A stretch of 64,000 nt of DNA. It comes from LC029 sp036676475. Lineage in GTDB: Bacteria > Bacillota > Bacilli > Aneurinibacillales > RAOX-1. Made by a program: the position numbers and the translations under genes. This document shows positions 14,630 to 24,082 of this stretch, piece after piece (the first letter of the stretch is position 1; each line of letters starts with the position of its first letter). The notes beneath the pieces were generated by a model. That model was given only the letters and a program-made list of their open reading frames with translations, ran no database searches and was not told the DNA's origin. The stretch is taken from contig JAKFCU010000028.1 in assembly GCA_036676475.1 (NCBI GenBank), forward strand, positions 1 through 64,000, in the 5' to 3' direction.

Positions 14630-15964
14630 TTAAGATAGGACGACAGGATCATATTCTCTAACAAATGTACCGCGACAAAATTCAATTCCTGGTTGCTCTA
14701 CACGTACACGGCATATCTTTCCAATCATATCTGGAGAGCCTTGGAAGAAAACCTTCAAATAATTATCAGAATAACCATAGATGAGCCCTTCTTCATTTGA
14801 TTCCGCATAAATGCTTTCAGGGATAATATCGAGCACCTCTCCTACGAATTTTTTCGAGTACTCCAGTGAGGATTGATTAGACAATTCAATCAAGCGATGA
14901 ACACGATCATTTTTCACTTCTTCTGGTACCTGGGCATCAAATTTGGCGGCAGGTGTCCCCGTTCTCTTCGAATAAGGGAATACATGCATTTCCGCAAATT
15001 GAATGTCATGAATAAATTGAAACCCATTTTCAAAAAGTGCATCCGTTTCTCCCGGGAACCCGACAATCACATCCGTAGTAATGGCAATGCCTGGCATCGC
15101 TTCACGAATTTGTTCTATCTTTCTGCGGTATTCTTCGGTGGTATATTTCCGTCTCATTCGGCGCAATACTTGATCATCGCCCGCTTGAAGCGGAATATGG
15201 AGATGACGGCACATTTTCTCCGAAGTATTCAAAACTTCCAACACATCATCGGTAATTTGACTCGCTTCAATGGAGCTGATTCGCACTCGCTGCAAACCTT
15301 CCACCTGATCCAAGTCCCTAAGAAGCTTGGCTAAGTTATACTCCTCCAAATCCTCTCCATATCCTCCGGTATGAATTCCAGTCAATACAATCTCTTTATA
15401 TCCGGCGGCGACTAGCTTCTGGGCTTGCTCTATGACATTTTCCGGTTCCCGGCTTCTCATGAGTCCCCGAGCCCAAGGGATAATGCAAAATGTACAAAAG
15501 TTATTACAGCCTTCCTGGATTTTCAGAGAGGCTCTCGTCCGGTCACTGAAATCGGGAACTTCCAATTCCTCAAACGTCCTGGTTTTCATGATATTCTTAA
15601 CGGCATTAATGGGCTGGCGGTCCTGGCGGTAATGATCAATCAAATCTAACAATTGTTCTCTTCCCTGTGTGCCAAGAACGATATCCACCCCGGGAATATT
15701 GGCTACCTCAGCGGGAGCTGTTTGAGCATAACAGCCCGTCACAACCACAATCCCTTCGGGATTTCGCCTTACTGCTCTGCGAATCACTTGCCGACTCTTT
15801 TTGTCTCCTGTATTCGTTACGGTACAAGTGTTAATGACATAAACATCAGAAGTTCCTTCAAAAGAAACTTGCTCATATCCAGCCTTTTTGAAAATTTGCC
15901 AAATGGCCTCGGTCTCATAATGATTGACCTTGCACCCTAATGTATGAAAGGCAACAGTAGGCAT
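14630..15964 (-). CDS. mtaB: tRNA t6A37 methylthiotransferase
   Basis: A 444-residue radical SAM methylthiotransferase that converts t6A37 to ms2t6A37 in tRNAs reading ANN codons. The N-terminal UPF0004 domain carries Cys11, Cys47 and Cys78 for the auxiliary cluster; the radical SAM motif is CNNFCTFC (Cys153, Cys157, Cys160); a TRAM domain closes the chain. This is YqeV of B. subtilis, and it is the last recognisable gene of the dnaK gene cluster, downstream of rsmE but separated from it by a repeat copy. Confidence 0.95.
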   Translation of the reverse strand: MPTVAFHTLGCKVNHYETEAIWQIFKKAGYEQVSFEGTSDVYVINTCTVTNTGDKKSRQVIRRAVRRNPEGIVVVTGCYAQTAPAEVANIPGVDIVLGTQGREQLLDLIDHYRQDRQPINAVKNIMKTRTFEELEVPDFSDRTRASLKIQEGCNNFCTFCIIPWARGLMRSREPENVIEQAQKLVAAGYKEIVLTGIHTGGYGEDLEEYNLAKLLRDLDQVEGLQRVRISSIEASQITDDVLEVLNTSEKMCRHLHIPLQAGDDQVLRRMRRKYTTEEYRRKIEQIREAMPGIAITTDVIVGFPGETDALFENGFQFIHDIQFAEMHVFPYSKRTGTPAAKFDAQVPEEVKNDRVHRLIELSNQSSLEYSKKFVGEVLDIIPESIYAESNEEGLIYGYSDNYLKVFFQGSPDMIGKICRVRVEQPGIEFCRGTFVREYDPVVLS

Positions 15965-15983
15965 CTCATGCCCTCCTTCCTTT

Positions 15984-16036
15984 TAAGAATGCTACTGAAC
16001 GTAGCTTATGCGTATAACACTTGACTGATAAGTATA
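15984..16036 (+). repeat. Intergenic repeat, copy 5
   Basis: TAAGAATGCTACTGAACGTAGC, then TATGCGTATAACACTTGAC and GATAAGTAT. It lies between rsmE and mtaB. Confidence 0.82.
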
Positions 16037-16047
16037 TAAAAATCGTC

Positions 16048-16809
16048 CTAGGTCGAGCCTTCTTCGAGCTGTTCGTAGTAGTAAGATAAGGCGGCTAAAC
16101 CATACAATCCAGCGGTTTCCGTACGCAAAATCCGCTTCCCTAGCATAATGGGATGGAAGTTGTGCAGGGTGGCTTCTTCAATTTCCTGTTCGGAGAATCC
16201 ACCCTCCGGTCCGATAGCAATCAAGATCCGCTTGATCCCATTAGGGAATTCCCTTAATTTCGCATGTATAGTTGACGTCTTTTCATTTTCGTAAGCAATC
16301 AAAGCTAGGTCGTAATCCTTACTTCTATTCATTAATTGTTTCCACGAATGAACAGCTGAGATTTCAGGAAGGATGGATCGATGGGATTGCTCTGCGGCTT
16401 CCTTCGCAATCTTGCTCCAGCGCTCAATACGCTTTTGCTCCTTTTTGCTATCCAGTTGCACAATGGTTCTAGATGAAATGAAAGGAACAAACACATGAGC
16501 ACCCAGCTCCGTTCCTTTTTGGATTACTAGCTCCATTTTATCCCCTTTTGGAAGTCCTTGGGCAATGGTGACTTGCAGAGGGAGCTCCCGGTCTTCCTTC
16601 AATTCATGGATGATCCGGCAGCCTACCTGGTCTTTCTCCATTTGCATGATTTCAGTTAAAAAGCATTGAGCTTGAGAATCACAACAAATGAGTTGATCTC
16701 CAATAGACGATCTCATTACCTTCGTGATATGACCCACATCATCACCTGTTATGGTGATTCTAGATTGCTCCCGCTCTACAGCATTTGGCAATACAAAATA
16801 TCGTTGCAT
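16048..16809 (-). CDS. rsmE: 16S rRNA m3U1498 methyltransferase
   Basis: A 253-residue SPOUT-family enzyme methylating N3 of U1498 in 16S rRNA. It has an N-terminal PUA-like domain and a C-terminal knotted SAM domain with LIAIGPEGGFSEQEIEEA and LGKRILRTETAGLYGLAAL. It is encoded 8 nt after prmA, as yqeU follows yqeT in B. subtilis. Confidence 0.94.
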   Translation of the reverse strand: MQRYFVLPNAVEREQSRITITGDDVGHITKVMRSSIGDQLICCDSQAQCFLTEIMQMEKDQVGCRIIHELKEDRELPLQVTIAQGLPKGDKMELVIQKGTELGAHVFVPFISSRTIVQLDSKKEQKRIERWSKIAKEAAEQSHRSILPEISAVHSWKQLMNRSKDYDLALIAYENEKTSTIHAKLREFPNGIKRILIAIGPEGGFSEQEIEEATLHNFHPIMLGKRILRTETAGLYGLAALSYYYEQLEEGST

Positions 16810-16817
16810 GTATGCAC

Positions 16818-17753
16818 CTACTTTTTAGCGACAATCGATACCCAATCTTCTAAAGACTGAGTTTCTACTATCTTAAATCCAACCTGAATAAGTGCTTCTT
16901 TCACTTCCTCTTCCTTTTGGGAAATAATACCTGAGGTAATGAACAGCCCTCCATCAGGCAGCAAGGCATAGGCATCATCCACAAATCGGACAATGATCTC
17001 TGCCAGGATGTTTGAAACGATCAGGTTGGCCGGTCCGGAGATCCCTTCTAACAAATTGTTCTGCCTAATGGTTAGTTTATCCGATATTCCGTTAAGATCT
17101 GAATTCATCTTTGTGGATGTAACTGCAATATCATCCAAATCAAGGGCTAAGACAGAGCCGGCACCTAGCAGGATAGAAGCAATGCTTAATACCCCTGATC
17201 CACAACCTACATCAATCACCTGATCATCCTGTTGGATATATTTTTCAAGCGCTCTGACACATAAAGCGGTGGTAGGATGAGTACCCGTTCCAAATGCCAT
17301 CCCCGGATCTAATTCAAGTATCATCTCGTTGTCGCTTTTTGGCGTATACTCTTCCCAAGTCGGTTTAATTGTAATCCGTTCAGTGATATGAACGGGTTTA
17401 TAATATTGCTTCCATGCGGTAGCCCAATCTTCTTCCCGAACCTCAGAAAAGGTAATTTCTCCTTTTCCGACAGGAATTCCAAAGAGATGAAGATTGTTGA
17501 CCGCTTGTTTAATTTCTTCAATGATTGTTCCTAAATCCAAATTCTCTTGAAGGTAAGCCTTAACGATGACTCCCTCCTTGGGATAATCTTCTGGGGAAAG
17601 TTCATAGATCTCACCATAGCTCACATCCCAATCACGCAGGAGAATTTCCGGATCTTCAATAACAACGCCGCTTGCGCCAGCTTCATGCAAAATATTAGAG
17701 ACGGCTTCTACCGCTTCCTGTGTTGTATGAACACTAATTTCTGACCACTTCAT
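16818..17753 (-). CDS. prmA: Ribosomal protein L11 methyltransferase
   Basis: A 311-residue protein trimethylating L11. It has an N-terminal recognition domain and a C-terminal Rossmann domain (DVGCGSGVLSIASILLGA, LALDLDD, NLIVSNILAE). The DPGMAFGTGTHPTT motif is diagnostic. I chose the ATG at 17753 (MKWSEISVHTT) over a GTG 9 nt earlier because AAAGGGTGG is better spaced to it. Confidence 0.95.
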   Translation of the reverse strand: MKWSEISVHTTQEAVEAVSNILHEAGASGVVIEDPEILLRDWDVSYGEIYELSPEDYPKEGVIVKAYLQENLDLGTIIEEIKQAVNNLHLFGIPVGKGEITFSEVREEDWATAWKQYYKPVHITERITIKPTWEEYTPKSDNEMILELDPGMAFGTGTHPTTALCVRALEKYIQQDDQVIDVGCGSGVLSIASILLGAGSVLALDLDDIAVTSTKMNSDLNGISDKLTIRQNNLLEGISGPANLIVSNILAEIIVRFVDDAYALLPDGGLFITSGIISQKEEEVKEALIQVGFKIVETQSLEDWVSIVAKK

Positions 17754-17825
17754 CCCTACCACCCTTTACTCTTTAGAGCTACCAGCTGTATATCTTCCAG
17801 CTGTTTACGTCACCCTTGTTATTCC

Positions 17826-18941
17826 CTATTCACCGCGGAAAGCACGCTTCATTTTATCAAAGAACGAAGATTCCTCTTCTGATGGCTTCAATCCGCCCAT
17901 TTGGCTGAATTCCCTAAGGAGTTCCTTCTGATGATCGGTCAAATTCGTTGGGGTAACCACAACAACCCGAACATGCTGATCTCCCTGCCCGGACCTGCGC
18001 AAATGCGGAACCCCTTTTCCTCTCAGACGGAAATAAGTATCGGTTTGCGTTCCTGCAGGAATTTTCAACTTTACCTTTCCGTCCAGTGTAGGAACTTCAA
18101 TTTCATCTCCCAATGCAGCTTGCGAAAAGTTAATCGGCACTTTACAGTAAATATCATTTCCATCTCGCTCAAAGAAATCGTGCTTTTTCACACGCATAAC
18201 GACGTATAAATCTCCTGGAGGTCCCCCATTTACACCAGGTTCTCCTTCGCCGGGAACCCGCAACTGGGCTCCTTCATCTACTCCCGCCGGAATATTCAAA
18301 TGAATTTTCCGGCGTTTTTTTACCTTTCCGACCCCACGGCACTCAGAACATTTTACCTTAATCAAAGTCCCTTTTCCACCACAAGCTGAACAAGATCTGC
18401 GATTCACCACACGTCCAAAAGGGGTGTTGGCTACTTGCTCCTGCTGCCCCGTACCCCGGCATGTTCCACAGGTTTCGGTTTTGCTGCCAGGCTCTGCACC
18501 AGAACCATGACATTTATCGCAATCCAGGTCTTTAGGAATTTCAATATCAAGCTCTTTTCCAAAAACAGCTTCTTTAAATTCCATACTTAGTGTGTATTGA
18601 AGATCCGATCCTTGACGAGGAGCATTCGGATTCCTTCTGCCCCCGCCGCCAAAAAACATGTCAAATATATCTCCAAATCCGCCTCCAAAGTCCTGACCGC
18701 CAAATCCGCCGGCATTCGGATCGGTTCCTGCATGGCCATACTGGTCATACATCGGTCGCTTTTGGGGATCGCTTAGAATATCATAGGCTTCCTTAACTTC
18801 CTTAAATTTTTCTTCCGCATCCTTTGCTTTATTCACATCTGGATGATATTGCCGTGCCAGCTTACGATACGCCTTTTTAATCTCTTCCTCCGATGCCCCT
18901 TTAGATAAACCGAGAACTTCATAATAGTCTCGTTTACTCAT
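17826..18941 (-). CDS. dnaJ: Chaperone DnaJ (Hsp40)
   Basis: A 371-residue type I DnaJ, the co-chaperone that stimulates DnaK ATPase. The J-domain has HPD at 33-35, followed by a Gly/Phe-rich linker (GGFGGQDFGGGFGDIFDMFF), a zinc domain with four CxxCxGxG repeats (CDKCHGSG, CGTCRGTG, CSACGGKG, CSECRGVG) and the C-terminal substrate domains. It has its own candidate promoter, and a terminator separates it from dnaK. Confidence 0.97.
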   Translation of the reverse strand: MSKRDYYEVLGLSKGASEEEIKKAYRKLARQYHPDVNKAKDAEEKFKEVKEAYDILSDPQKRPMYDQYGHAGTDPNAGGFGGQDFGGGFGDIFDMFFGGGGRRNPNAPRQGSDLQYTLSMEFKEAVFGKELDIEIPKDLDCDKCHGSGAEPGSKTETCGTCRGTGQQEQVANTPFGRVVNRRSCSACGGKGTLIKVKCSECRGVGKVKKRRKIHLNIPAGVDEGAQLRVPGEGEPGVNGGPPGDLYVVMRVKKHDFFERDGNDIYCKVPINFSQAALGDEIEVPTLDGKVKLKIPAGTQTDTYFRLRGKGVPHLRRSGQGDQHVRVVVVTPTNLTDHQKELLREFSQMGGLKPSEEESSFFDKMKRAFRGE

Positions 18942-18976
18942 CGTCTCACACTCCCAAACCCATCAAATTTCATTCC

Positions 18977-19026
18977 ATTATAACAGGAAAAAAGTCAAAG
19001 CCAAGTATGGCCCTTGACTTTGACTT
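18977..19026 (-). promoter_or_regulatory. Terminator and candidate promoter between dnaK and dnaJ
   Basis: On the minus strand AAGTCAAAGTCAAG pairs with CTTGGCTTTGACTT (18992-19026, one mismatch) and TTTTTTCC follows: a terminator or attenuator. Overlapping its far arm, TTGGCT and TATAAT (18977-18982), 16 nt apart, form a vegetative-type promoter 36 nt before dnaJ. The layout would let dnaJ be made apart from heat-shock readthrough. Confidence 0.65.
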
Positions 19027-19040
19027 CCTACGGTCTTTGG

Positions 19041-20864
19041 TTACTTCTTGTCTTCGTCTACTACCGTATAATCTGCATCTACCACATTTTCCTTGCTGTT
19101 GTCAGATGCTCCAGGATTAGCTCCGGCAGCTTCCTGGGAAGCCTGCTGATAAAGCTTTACCGAAAGCTCCTGAACCACTTGGGATAATTCATCTTTTGCC
19201 GACTTGATGGCATCCAGATCATTGCTTTGAATAGCGGTTTGCAATTTATCCTTTGCTTCGTTTGCTTTGGTTATCTCTGCTGCATCGACTTTACCTTCTA
19301 ATTCCTTCAACGTTTTTTCTGTGGTGAAAATCAGTTGGTCAGCTTCGTTACGGGTTTCTACTTCTTCTTTAAGCTGTTTATCGGATTCCGCATTGGCTTC
19401 CGCTTCCTTGACCATGCGCTCGATTTCGTCGTCACTTAAGCCAGAGGATGACGTTATGGTAATCTTCTGCTCTTTACCGGTTCCCAAATCTTTTGCTTTT
19501 ACGTTTACAATCCCGTTCGCATCGATGTCAAAGCTAACTTCGATTTGTGGAATTCCACGAGGAGCAGGAGGAATATCCGTAAGTTGGAAACGACCTAGCG
19601 TCTTATTGGCAGAAGCCATGGAGCGTTCCCCTTGCAGAACGTGAATATCTACTGATGTTTGGCTATCGGCAGCAGTAGAGAATACTTGGGATTTACTCGT
19701 AGGAATAGTTGTGTTGCGGTCAATCAGCTTCGTCATCACGCCGCCTAATGTCTCAATTCCCAAGGATAAAGGAGTTACGTCCAATAATACAACGTCTTTT
19801 ACATCTCCCGTTAATACCCCTGCCTGAACGGCTGCTCCCAAGGCAACCACTTCGTCCGGGTTCACTCCCTTATGCGGTTCTTGACCGACAAATTTCTTGA
19901 TCGCTTCCTGAACGGCTGGGATTCGAGTAGATCCACCCACAAGTAAAACCTTGCTAATTTGACTAGGTGAAAGTCCTGCATCTTGAAGAGCTTGACGAGT
20001 AGGTCCCATCGTTCTTTCCACTAATGGAGCAGTAAGTTCATCAAATTTCGCGCGGCTTAAATTAATTTCCAAGTGCTTAGGACCCGTTGCATCCGCTGTA
20101 ATAAACGGTAAGGAAATGGTCGTAGTAAGAACGCCGGATAGATCTTTCTTAGCTTTTTCCGCTGCATCTTTCAGGCGCTGTTGAGCCATTTTATCAAGAC
20201 TCAGATCAATGCCATTTTCCTTTTTGAATTCAGAGATTAAATAATCCATAATCACTTGGTCAAAGTCGTCTCCACCCAGCTTGTTATCGCCAGAGGTAGC
20301 CTTTACCTCAAAGAATCCTTCAGACAATTCCAAGATGGACACGTCAAATGTACCACCGCCAAGATCATAGACAAGGATCGTTTGATCATCAGACTTTTCA
20401 AGACCATAGGCAAGTGCCGCTGCTGTCGGTTCGTTGACAATTCGAAGAACTTCAAGTCCGGCAATTTTACCGGCATCCTTTGTTGCTTGACGCTGACTAT
20501 CATTAAAATATGCTGGAACCGTAATAACGGCTTTTTCTACTTTTTCTCCTAGATATGCTTCCGCATCTGCCTTTAATTTTTGCAGGATAATGGCTGAAAT
20601 TTCTTGTGGAGTATAATCTTTTCCCTCGATATTTTCTTTATGACCTGTACCCATATATCTCTTGATGGACATAATTGTATTAGGATTGGTGATCGCTTGG
20701 CGCTTAGCCGTTTCCCCAACAATTCGTTCTCCATTTTTGAAAGATACAACCGATGGAGTCGTGCGATTTCCCTCCGCATTGGGGATTACAATAGGCTCGC
20801 CGCCTTCCATTACCGCTACACAAGAGTTTGTTGTACCTAAGTCAATACCAATTACTTTACTCAT
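19041..20864 (-). CDS. dnaK: Chaperone DnaK (Hsp70)
   Basis: A 607-residue Hsp70. The nucleotide-binding domain has IGIDLGTTNSCVAVMEGG at the start, VITVPAYFNDSQRQATKDA, VYDLGGGTFDVSIL and LVGGSTRIPAVQ; the substrate domain begins after VLLDVTPLSLGIETLGG; the lid ends in VVDADYTVVDEDKK. Length matches Gram-positive DnaK, which lacks part of the subdomain found in proteobacteria. It is the fourth gene of the CIRCE-controlled operon. Confidence 0.98.
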   Translation of the reverse strand: MSKVIGIDLGTTNSCVAVMEGGEPIVIPNAEGNRTTPSVVSFKNGERIVGETAKRQAITNPNTIMSIKRYMGTGHKENIEGKDYTPQEISAIILQKLKADAEAYLGEKVEKAVITVPAYFNDSQRQATKDAGKIAGLEVLRIVNEPTAAALAYGLEKSDDQTILVYDLGGGTFDVSILELSEGFFEVKATSGDNKLGGDDFDQVIMDYLISEFKKENGIDLSLDKMAQQRLKDAAEKAKKDLSGVLTTTISLPFITADATGPKHLEINLSRAKFDELTAPLVERTMGPTRQALQDAGLSPSQISKVLLVGGSTRIPAVQEAIKKFVGQEPHKGVNPDEVVALGAAVQAGVLTGDVKDVVLLDVTPLSLGIETLGGVMTKLIDRNTTIPTSKSQVFSTAADSQTSVDIHVLQGERSMASANKTLGRFQLTDIPPAPRGIPQIEVSFDIDANGIVNVKAKDLGTGKEQKITITSSSGLSDDEIERMVKEAEANAESDKQLKEEVETRNEADQLIFTTEKTLKELEGKVDAAEITKANEAKDKLQTAIQSNDLDAIKSAKDELSQVVQELSVKLYQQASQEAAGANPGASDNSKENVVDADYTVVDEDKK

Positions 20865-20916
20865 CGTGATACTCCCTCCTAAATTACCTCATAGTTTAAT
20901 TGTTCTATTCTTTTCC

Positions 20917-21474
20917 TTAAGAGCTTACTTTTACCATGGAAGGACGAATTACACGGTCCTTCAGCACATACCCTTTTTGCAGCTCTTGAATGACGACCCC
21001 GGATTCATGATCAGCACTTTCTTCTTGCATAACTGCTTGGTGGTACTGCGGATCAAATGGCTGGCCTTCTGCTCCAATCTCTTGCAAACCTTCCTGTTCC
21101 AAAATCTGCTTCATTTGGCGGAATACCATATCCACCCCTTTCAGCAAGGACTCGGCCTGGTCTGAACCTTGACCCGCCGCAAGTGCCCGTTCGAGATTAT
21201 CAACAGCTGGCAACAACGACTCAATTAAAGGCTGTGATGCATACTTCAATAAATCTTCTTTTTCTTTTCTCGTTCTTTTGCGGAAATTATCAAAATCCGC
21301 CTGAACTCTTAAATAGCGATTATAATTCTCTTCCACTTCTAGTTTTAGCAAAGCGAGGGGATCAAGCTGTTCACCTTCATCTGCCAGTGCAGACTGATGG
21401 GATTCCTCCTGGTCAGCCGCATTCGCTTCAACTTCCAAATTTTCTTGCTCAACCTGATTTTTTTCATCAGCCAT
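20917..21474 (-). CDS. grpE: Nucleotide exchange factor GrpE
   Basis: A 185-residue protein with an acidic N-terminus, a long coiled coil (LKLEVEENYNRYLRVQADFDNFRKR) and the C-terminal beta-domain (EGQPFDPQYHQAVMQEE, GYVLKDRVIRPSMVKVS). It releases ADP from DnaK. I chose the ATG at 21474, which has AGGAGTTGAG upstream, over a TTG nine bases before it. It starts 12 nt after the chaperonin gene stop, so the two are cotranscribed. Confidence 0.95.
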   Translation of the reverse strand: MADEKNQVEQENLEVEANAADQEESHQSALADEGEQLDPLALLKLEVEENYNRYLRVQADFDNFRKRTRKEKEDLLKYASQPLIESLLPAVDNLERALAAGQGSDQAESLLKGVDMVFRQMKQILEQEGLQEIGAEGQPFDPQYHQAVMQEESADHESGVVIQELQKGYVLKDRVIRPSMVKVSS

Positions 21475-21486
21475 GACTCTCAACTC

Positions 21487-23034
21487 CTATTCCTGATCAT
21501 CGGCAAGGGATTTCATCCGAATCACAGTATGAATTCTTAATATACTTTCAGCTACCTCTGCAGCAGCCTGAAGTGCATATTTCTTGACTAGGGTAGGATC
21601 AAAGATACCGATCTCCCCCAAATCTTTCACTTTTCCATCGGTAAAATCCAATCCAATGGACGTCGAGGCAGAACGGAGCTGAGCCGATCTTATGGCCTCC
21701 AATTTCTCCAATGTATTGAATCCTGCATTGATGATCATTTGGGCAAGAGGCCTTTGCAAAGCGGCAATAACGGCTTCAACCCCATAGCCTTCAAGTCCCT
21801 GGATGCCGGTTCTCCAAGCTTCCAAATCTCTGACTACGGCCATCTCTGCGCTTCCGCCTCCAGAGACAATTCCGCCTTTAATGGCCGCTTGAACAGAAGC
21901 GGCTGCATCTCTGGCAATTCTTCCGCGTTCACCGACCACTTCGGATGTCGAAGCTCCTACCAGAATGGTAGCTGTCGGCTTTCCGCTTCCGTTTTCAATT
22001 CTCACCCGTCCCGTACGTTCATCCGCTCGAAAGCGTTCCGCTTTACCTAGCAAGACGAGAAGATCTTCTTCCGTTTTATGCAACCCTGTACGCTTGATGG
22101 GTTTTGCCCCTGTATGCTCCGCTAATCTTATGATCTCTTGCTTCGATGTTCTATGTAGTACCGTTATTCCATGATCAGAACAAAATTCTTCAGCATAGGG
22201 ATCACAGGTTCTCTGGCATACAATCAAATGGATGCCCAGATTAGCTATCCTCTGAAGATTATATTTAAACGTTTCCTTGTAATCAAGAAAACGTTGGAAT
22301 CCGATTTCTGTTCCAAGCGCTTCATCATCGATCTCTTCAGGGGCCAGAGCATCTTCCATTATCAAAATCATCGGTTGGTCGATTTCCATAGGCATTTGTT
22401 TGGAAATAGGCAACTTACTCAGCAAAACACCGGAAAGCACTTCGCTTTCTTCCCCTTCGTAAGGATGAACAAGGTCAGATAATGTCCTTTGCTCATCAAG
22501 CAGCGAATCCAAGCCAACTGCTCTTGCTCCTTGCATAACTAAGTCACAAATATCCGCATTTTCCCTGGCTGCAATCAATGCCACTCTTTGCAGATGAGGA
22601 TCATCCAAATGAGAGATGGGAGTGGACAATTGTGCAAATCGATCCAGTGCAAATGCCACTCCTTTACTCATTCCGGTTATGACTTGAACCACAGGGACAC
22701 CCCTTTGGACCTGGGCGGCACCCTCTTGTACCAAGGCACTTCCAAATATGGTAGCCGTGGTGGTTCCATCCCCGACCTTTTCCTGTTGGGCCATAGCAAT
22801 TTTGATTAGCATTCGGGCCGCTGGATGCTTGACTTCCATTTTTTCCAGGATGGTAACCCCATCATTGGTGATCATGACCTCGCCTAAATCATCTACTAGC
22901 ATCGTATCCAGACCTTTTGGCCCCAAAGTCCCTTCCACAGCAGAGGAAACGGCACGAACGGCATTTACGTTATGGAGCAAAGTCATTAGCCGTTCATCAC
23001 CTGTTTTATGCCCATTTTCATTCGTTCGGCTCAT
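21487..23034 (-). CDS. Group III (archaeal/thermosome-like) Hsp60 chaperonin
   Basis: A 515-residue chaperonin subunit closer to archaeal thermosomes than to GroEL. Motifs: LGPKG 37-41, ITNDG 55-59, GDGTTT 88-93 with Asp89, catalytic-type Asp376 in RIARDAAASV, SGGGSAEM 391-398. The apical domain (about 190-340) contains LAPEEIDDEALGTEIGFQRF, matching the built-in lid region of group II chaperonins, and the end reads AAEVAESILRIHTVI, also group II-like. No groES is needed by this type and none is nearby. The start at 23034 lies 1 nt after the hrcA stop with GGTGAAGG upstream; a longer frame into hrcA is rejected. Similar genes in hsp70 operons are known from some Firmicutes such as Carboxydothermus. 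Confidence 0.93.
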   Translation of the reverse strand: MSRTNENGHKTGDERLMTLLHNVNAVRAVSSAVEGTLGPKGLDTMLVDDLGEVMITNDGVTILEKMEVKHPAARMLIKIAMAQQEKVGDGTTTATIFGSALVQEGAAQVQRGVPVVQVITGMSKGVAFALDRFAQLSTPISHLDDPHLQRVALIAARENADICDLVMQGARAVGLDSLLDEQRTLSDLVHPYEGEESEVLSGVLLSKLPISKQMPMEIDQPMILIMEDALAPEEIDDEALGTEIGFQRFLDYKETFKYNLQRIANLGIHLIVCQRTCDPYAEEFCSDHGITVLHRTSKQEIIRLAEHTGAKPIKRTGLHKTEEDLLVLLGKAERFRADERTGRVRIENGSGKPTATILVGASTSEVVGERGRIARDAAASVQAAIKGGIVSGGGSAEMAVVRDLEAWRTGIQGLEGYGVEAVIAALQRPLAQMIINAGFNTLEKLEAIRSAQLRSASTSIGLDFTDGKVKDLGEIGIFDPTLVKKYALQAAAEVAESILRIHTVIRMKSLADDQE

Positions 23035-23035
23035 A

Positions 23036-24067
23036 TTAACCTTCACCCTTATAAAAGCGGTCCAATAGCATCGAAAGATCTTTGGACAGAAAATCGACAA
23101 TACTAATCACTTTTCCATATTCCATCCTGGTCGGGCCCAGTATGCCTATTGTTCCAACCGGCTTGCCATCCACATGGAAAGTGGCACTGATGATACTGCA
23201 ATGACTGATTGCATCTTCTCTATTTTCTGTGCCGATTTTCACTTGAAGTCCATTCGAAGGATGAAAATGTTTCGTCAATAGTTCATTCTTTTCCAAAAAA
23301 TCCAGAATCTCCTTCACCTTTTCCACGTCACGAAATTCGGGCTGCATCATGATGTTTGTCGTTCCTTTGAGGAAGACCTTTTCTTCAGGTTCTGAGATGA
23401 ATGTATTCTCCAGTAATTCAATAGCCATTTCATAGTTTTCAAGCAATCGTTGCAGTTCTTCCATTAATTCTTTTTGAATGTGCATGCGCAATTCATGTAA
23501 GGGCAAACCCGCTAGCTTATAATTCAAAAAGTTAACGAGTTTCTCAATTTCATGAATCGATACACCTTCCGGAACATGAATCGTTTTATTCTGAACTTTC
23601 CCCGTTTGGGTAACGATAATGGCGACTGCCGTCGTGGCATTTAAAGGAATGATCTGTATATGTTTCAGCTTCGCATCCTTCACTTCATGTCCTAGCACAA
23701 TCGATGTATAGTTCGTTAAACCTGAAAGAATCGCGGCGGTTTGCTGCGTAATTTGTTCAAAAGCATAGTATTTATCAGCGAATAGCTGCCTCATTGATTG
23801 AACATCGGAGTGGTCAAGTTGAATAGGCTTCAGCAGGTGATCAACATAATAGCGATATCCCTTCTGCGACGGAATGCGACCGGCTGAAGTATGAGGCTGC
23901 TCTAAGAAGCCCAATTCCTCTAGATCGGCCATTTCATTTCGTATAGTAGCAGAGCTAAAGCTGACGTCTTCCCTTTTTGAAATTGTTCGTGAACCTACAG
24001 GCTCCGCATGACGAATGTAATTATCGACAATGGCATTCAAGATTTGGATTTGACGCGTTGATAACAA
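23036..24067 (-). CDS. hrcA: Heat-inducible transcription repressor HrcA
   Basis: A 343-residue repressor that binds CIRCE and needs chaperonin help to stay active in B. subtilis. The N-terminal winged helix (STRQIQILNAIVDNYIRHAE, PVGSRTISK, SSATIRNEMADLEELGFLEQ) is followed by a GAF-like and a dimer domain. I place the start at the TTG at 24067, 5 nt after AAGGGGTGA and aligned with the usual ML.RQ start; a GTG at 24076 would overlap that site. Confidence 0.95.
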   Translation of the reverse strand: MLSTRQIQILNAIVDNYIRHAEPVGSRTISKREDVSFSSATIRNEMADLEELGFLEQPHTSAGRIPSQKGYRYYVDHLLKPIQLDHSDVQSMRQLFADKYYAFEQITQQTAAILSGLTNYTSIVLGHEVKDAKLKHIQIIPLNATTAVAIIVTQTGKVQNKTIHVPEGVSIHEIEKLVNFLNYKLAGLPLHELRMHIQKELMEELQRLLENYEMAIELLENTFISEPEEKVFLKGTTNIMMQPEFRDVEKVKEILDFLEKNELLTKHFHPSNGLQVKIGTENREDAISHCSIISATFHVDGKPVGTIGILGPTRMEYGKVISIVDFLSKDLSMLLDRFYKGEG

Positions 24068-24082
24068 CTTTTTCACCCCTTG

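Noticed and set aside
23035..23100. Longer start for the chaperonin, reading into hrcA
   Set aside because: The extra 22 residues overlap the hrcA coding sequence, have no ribosome binding site and are unlike the family; the ATG at 23034 has GGTGAAGG upstream.
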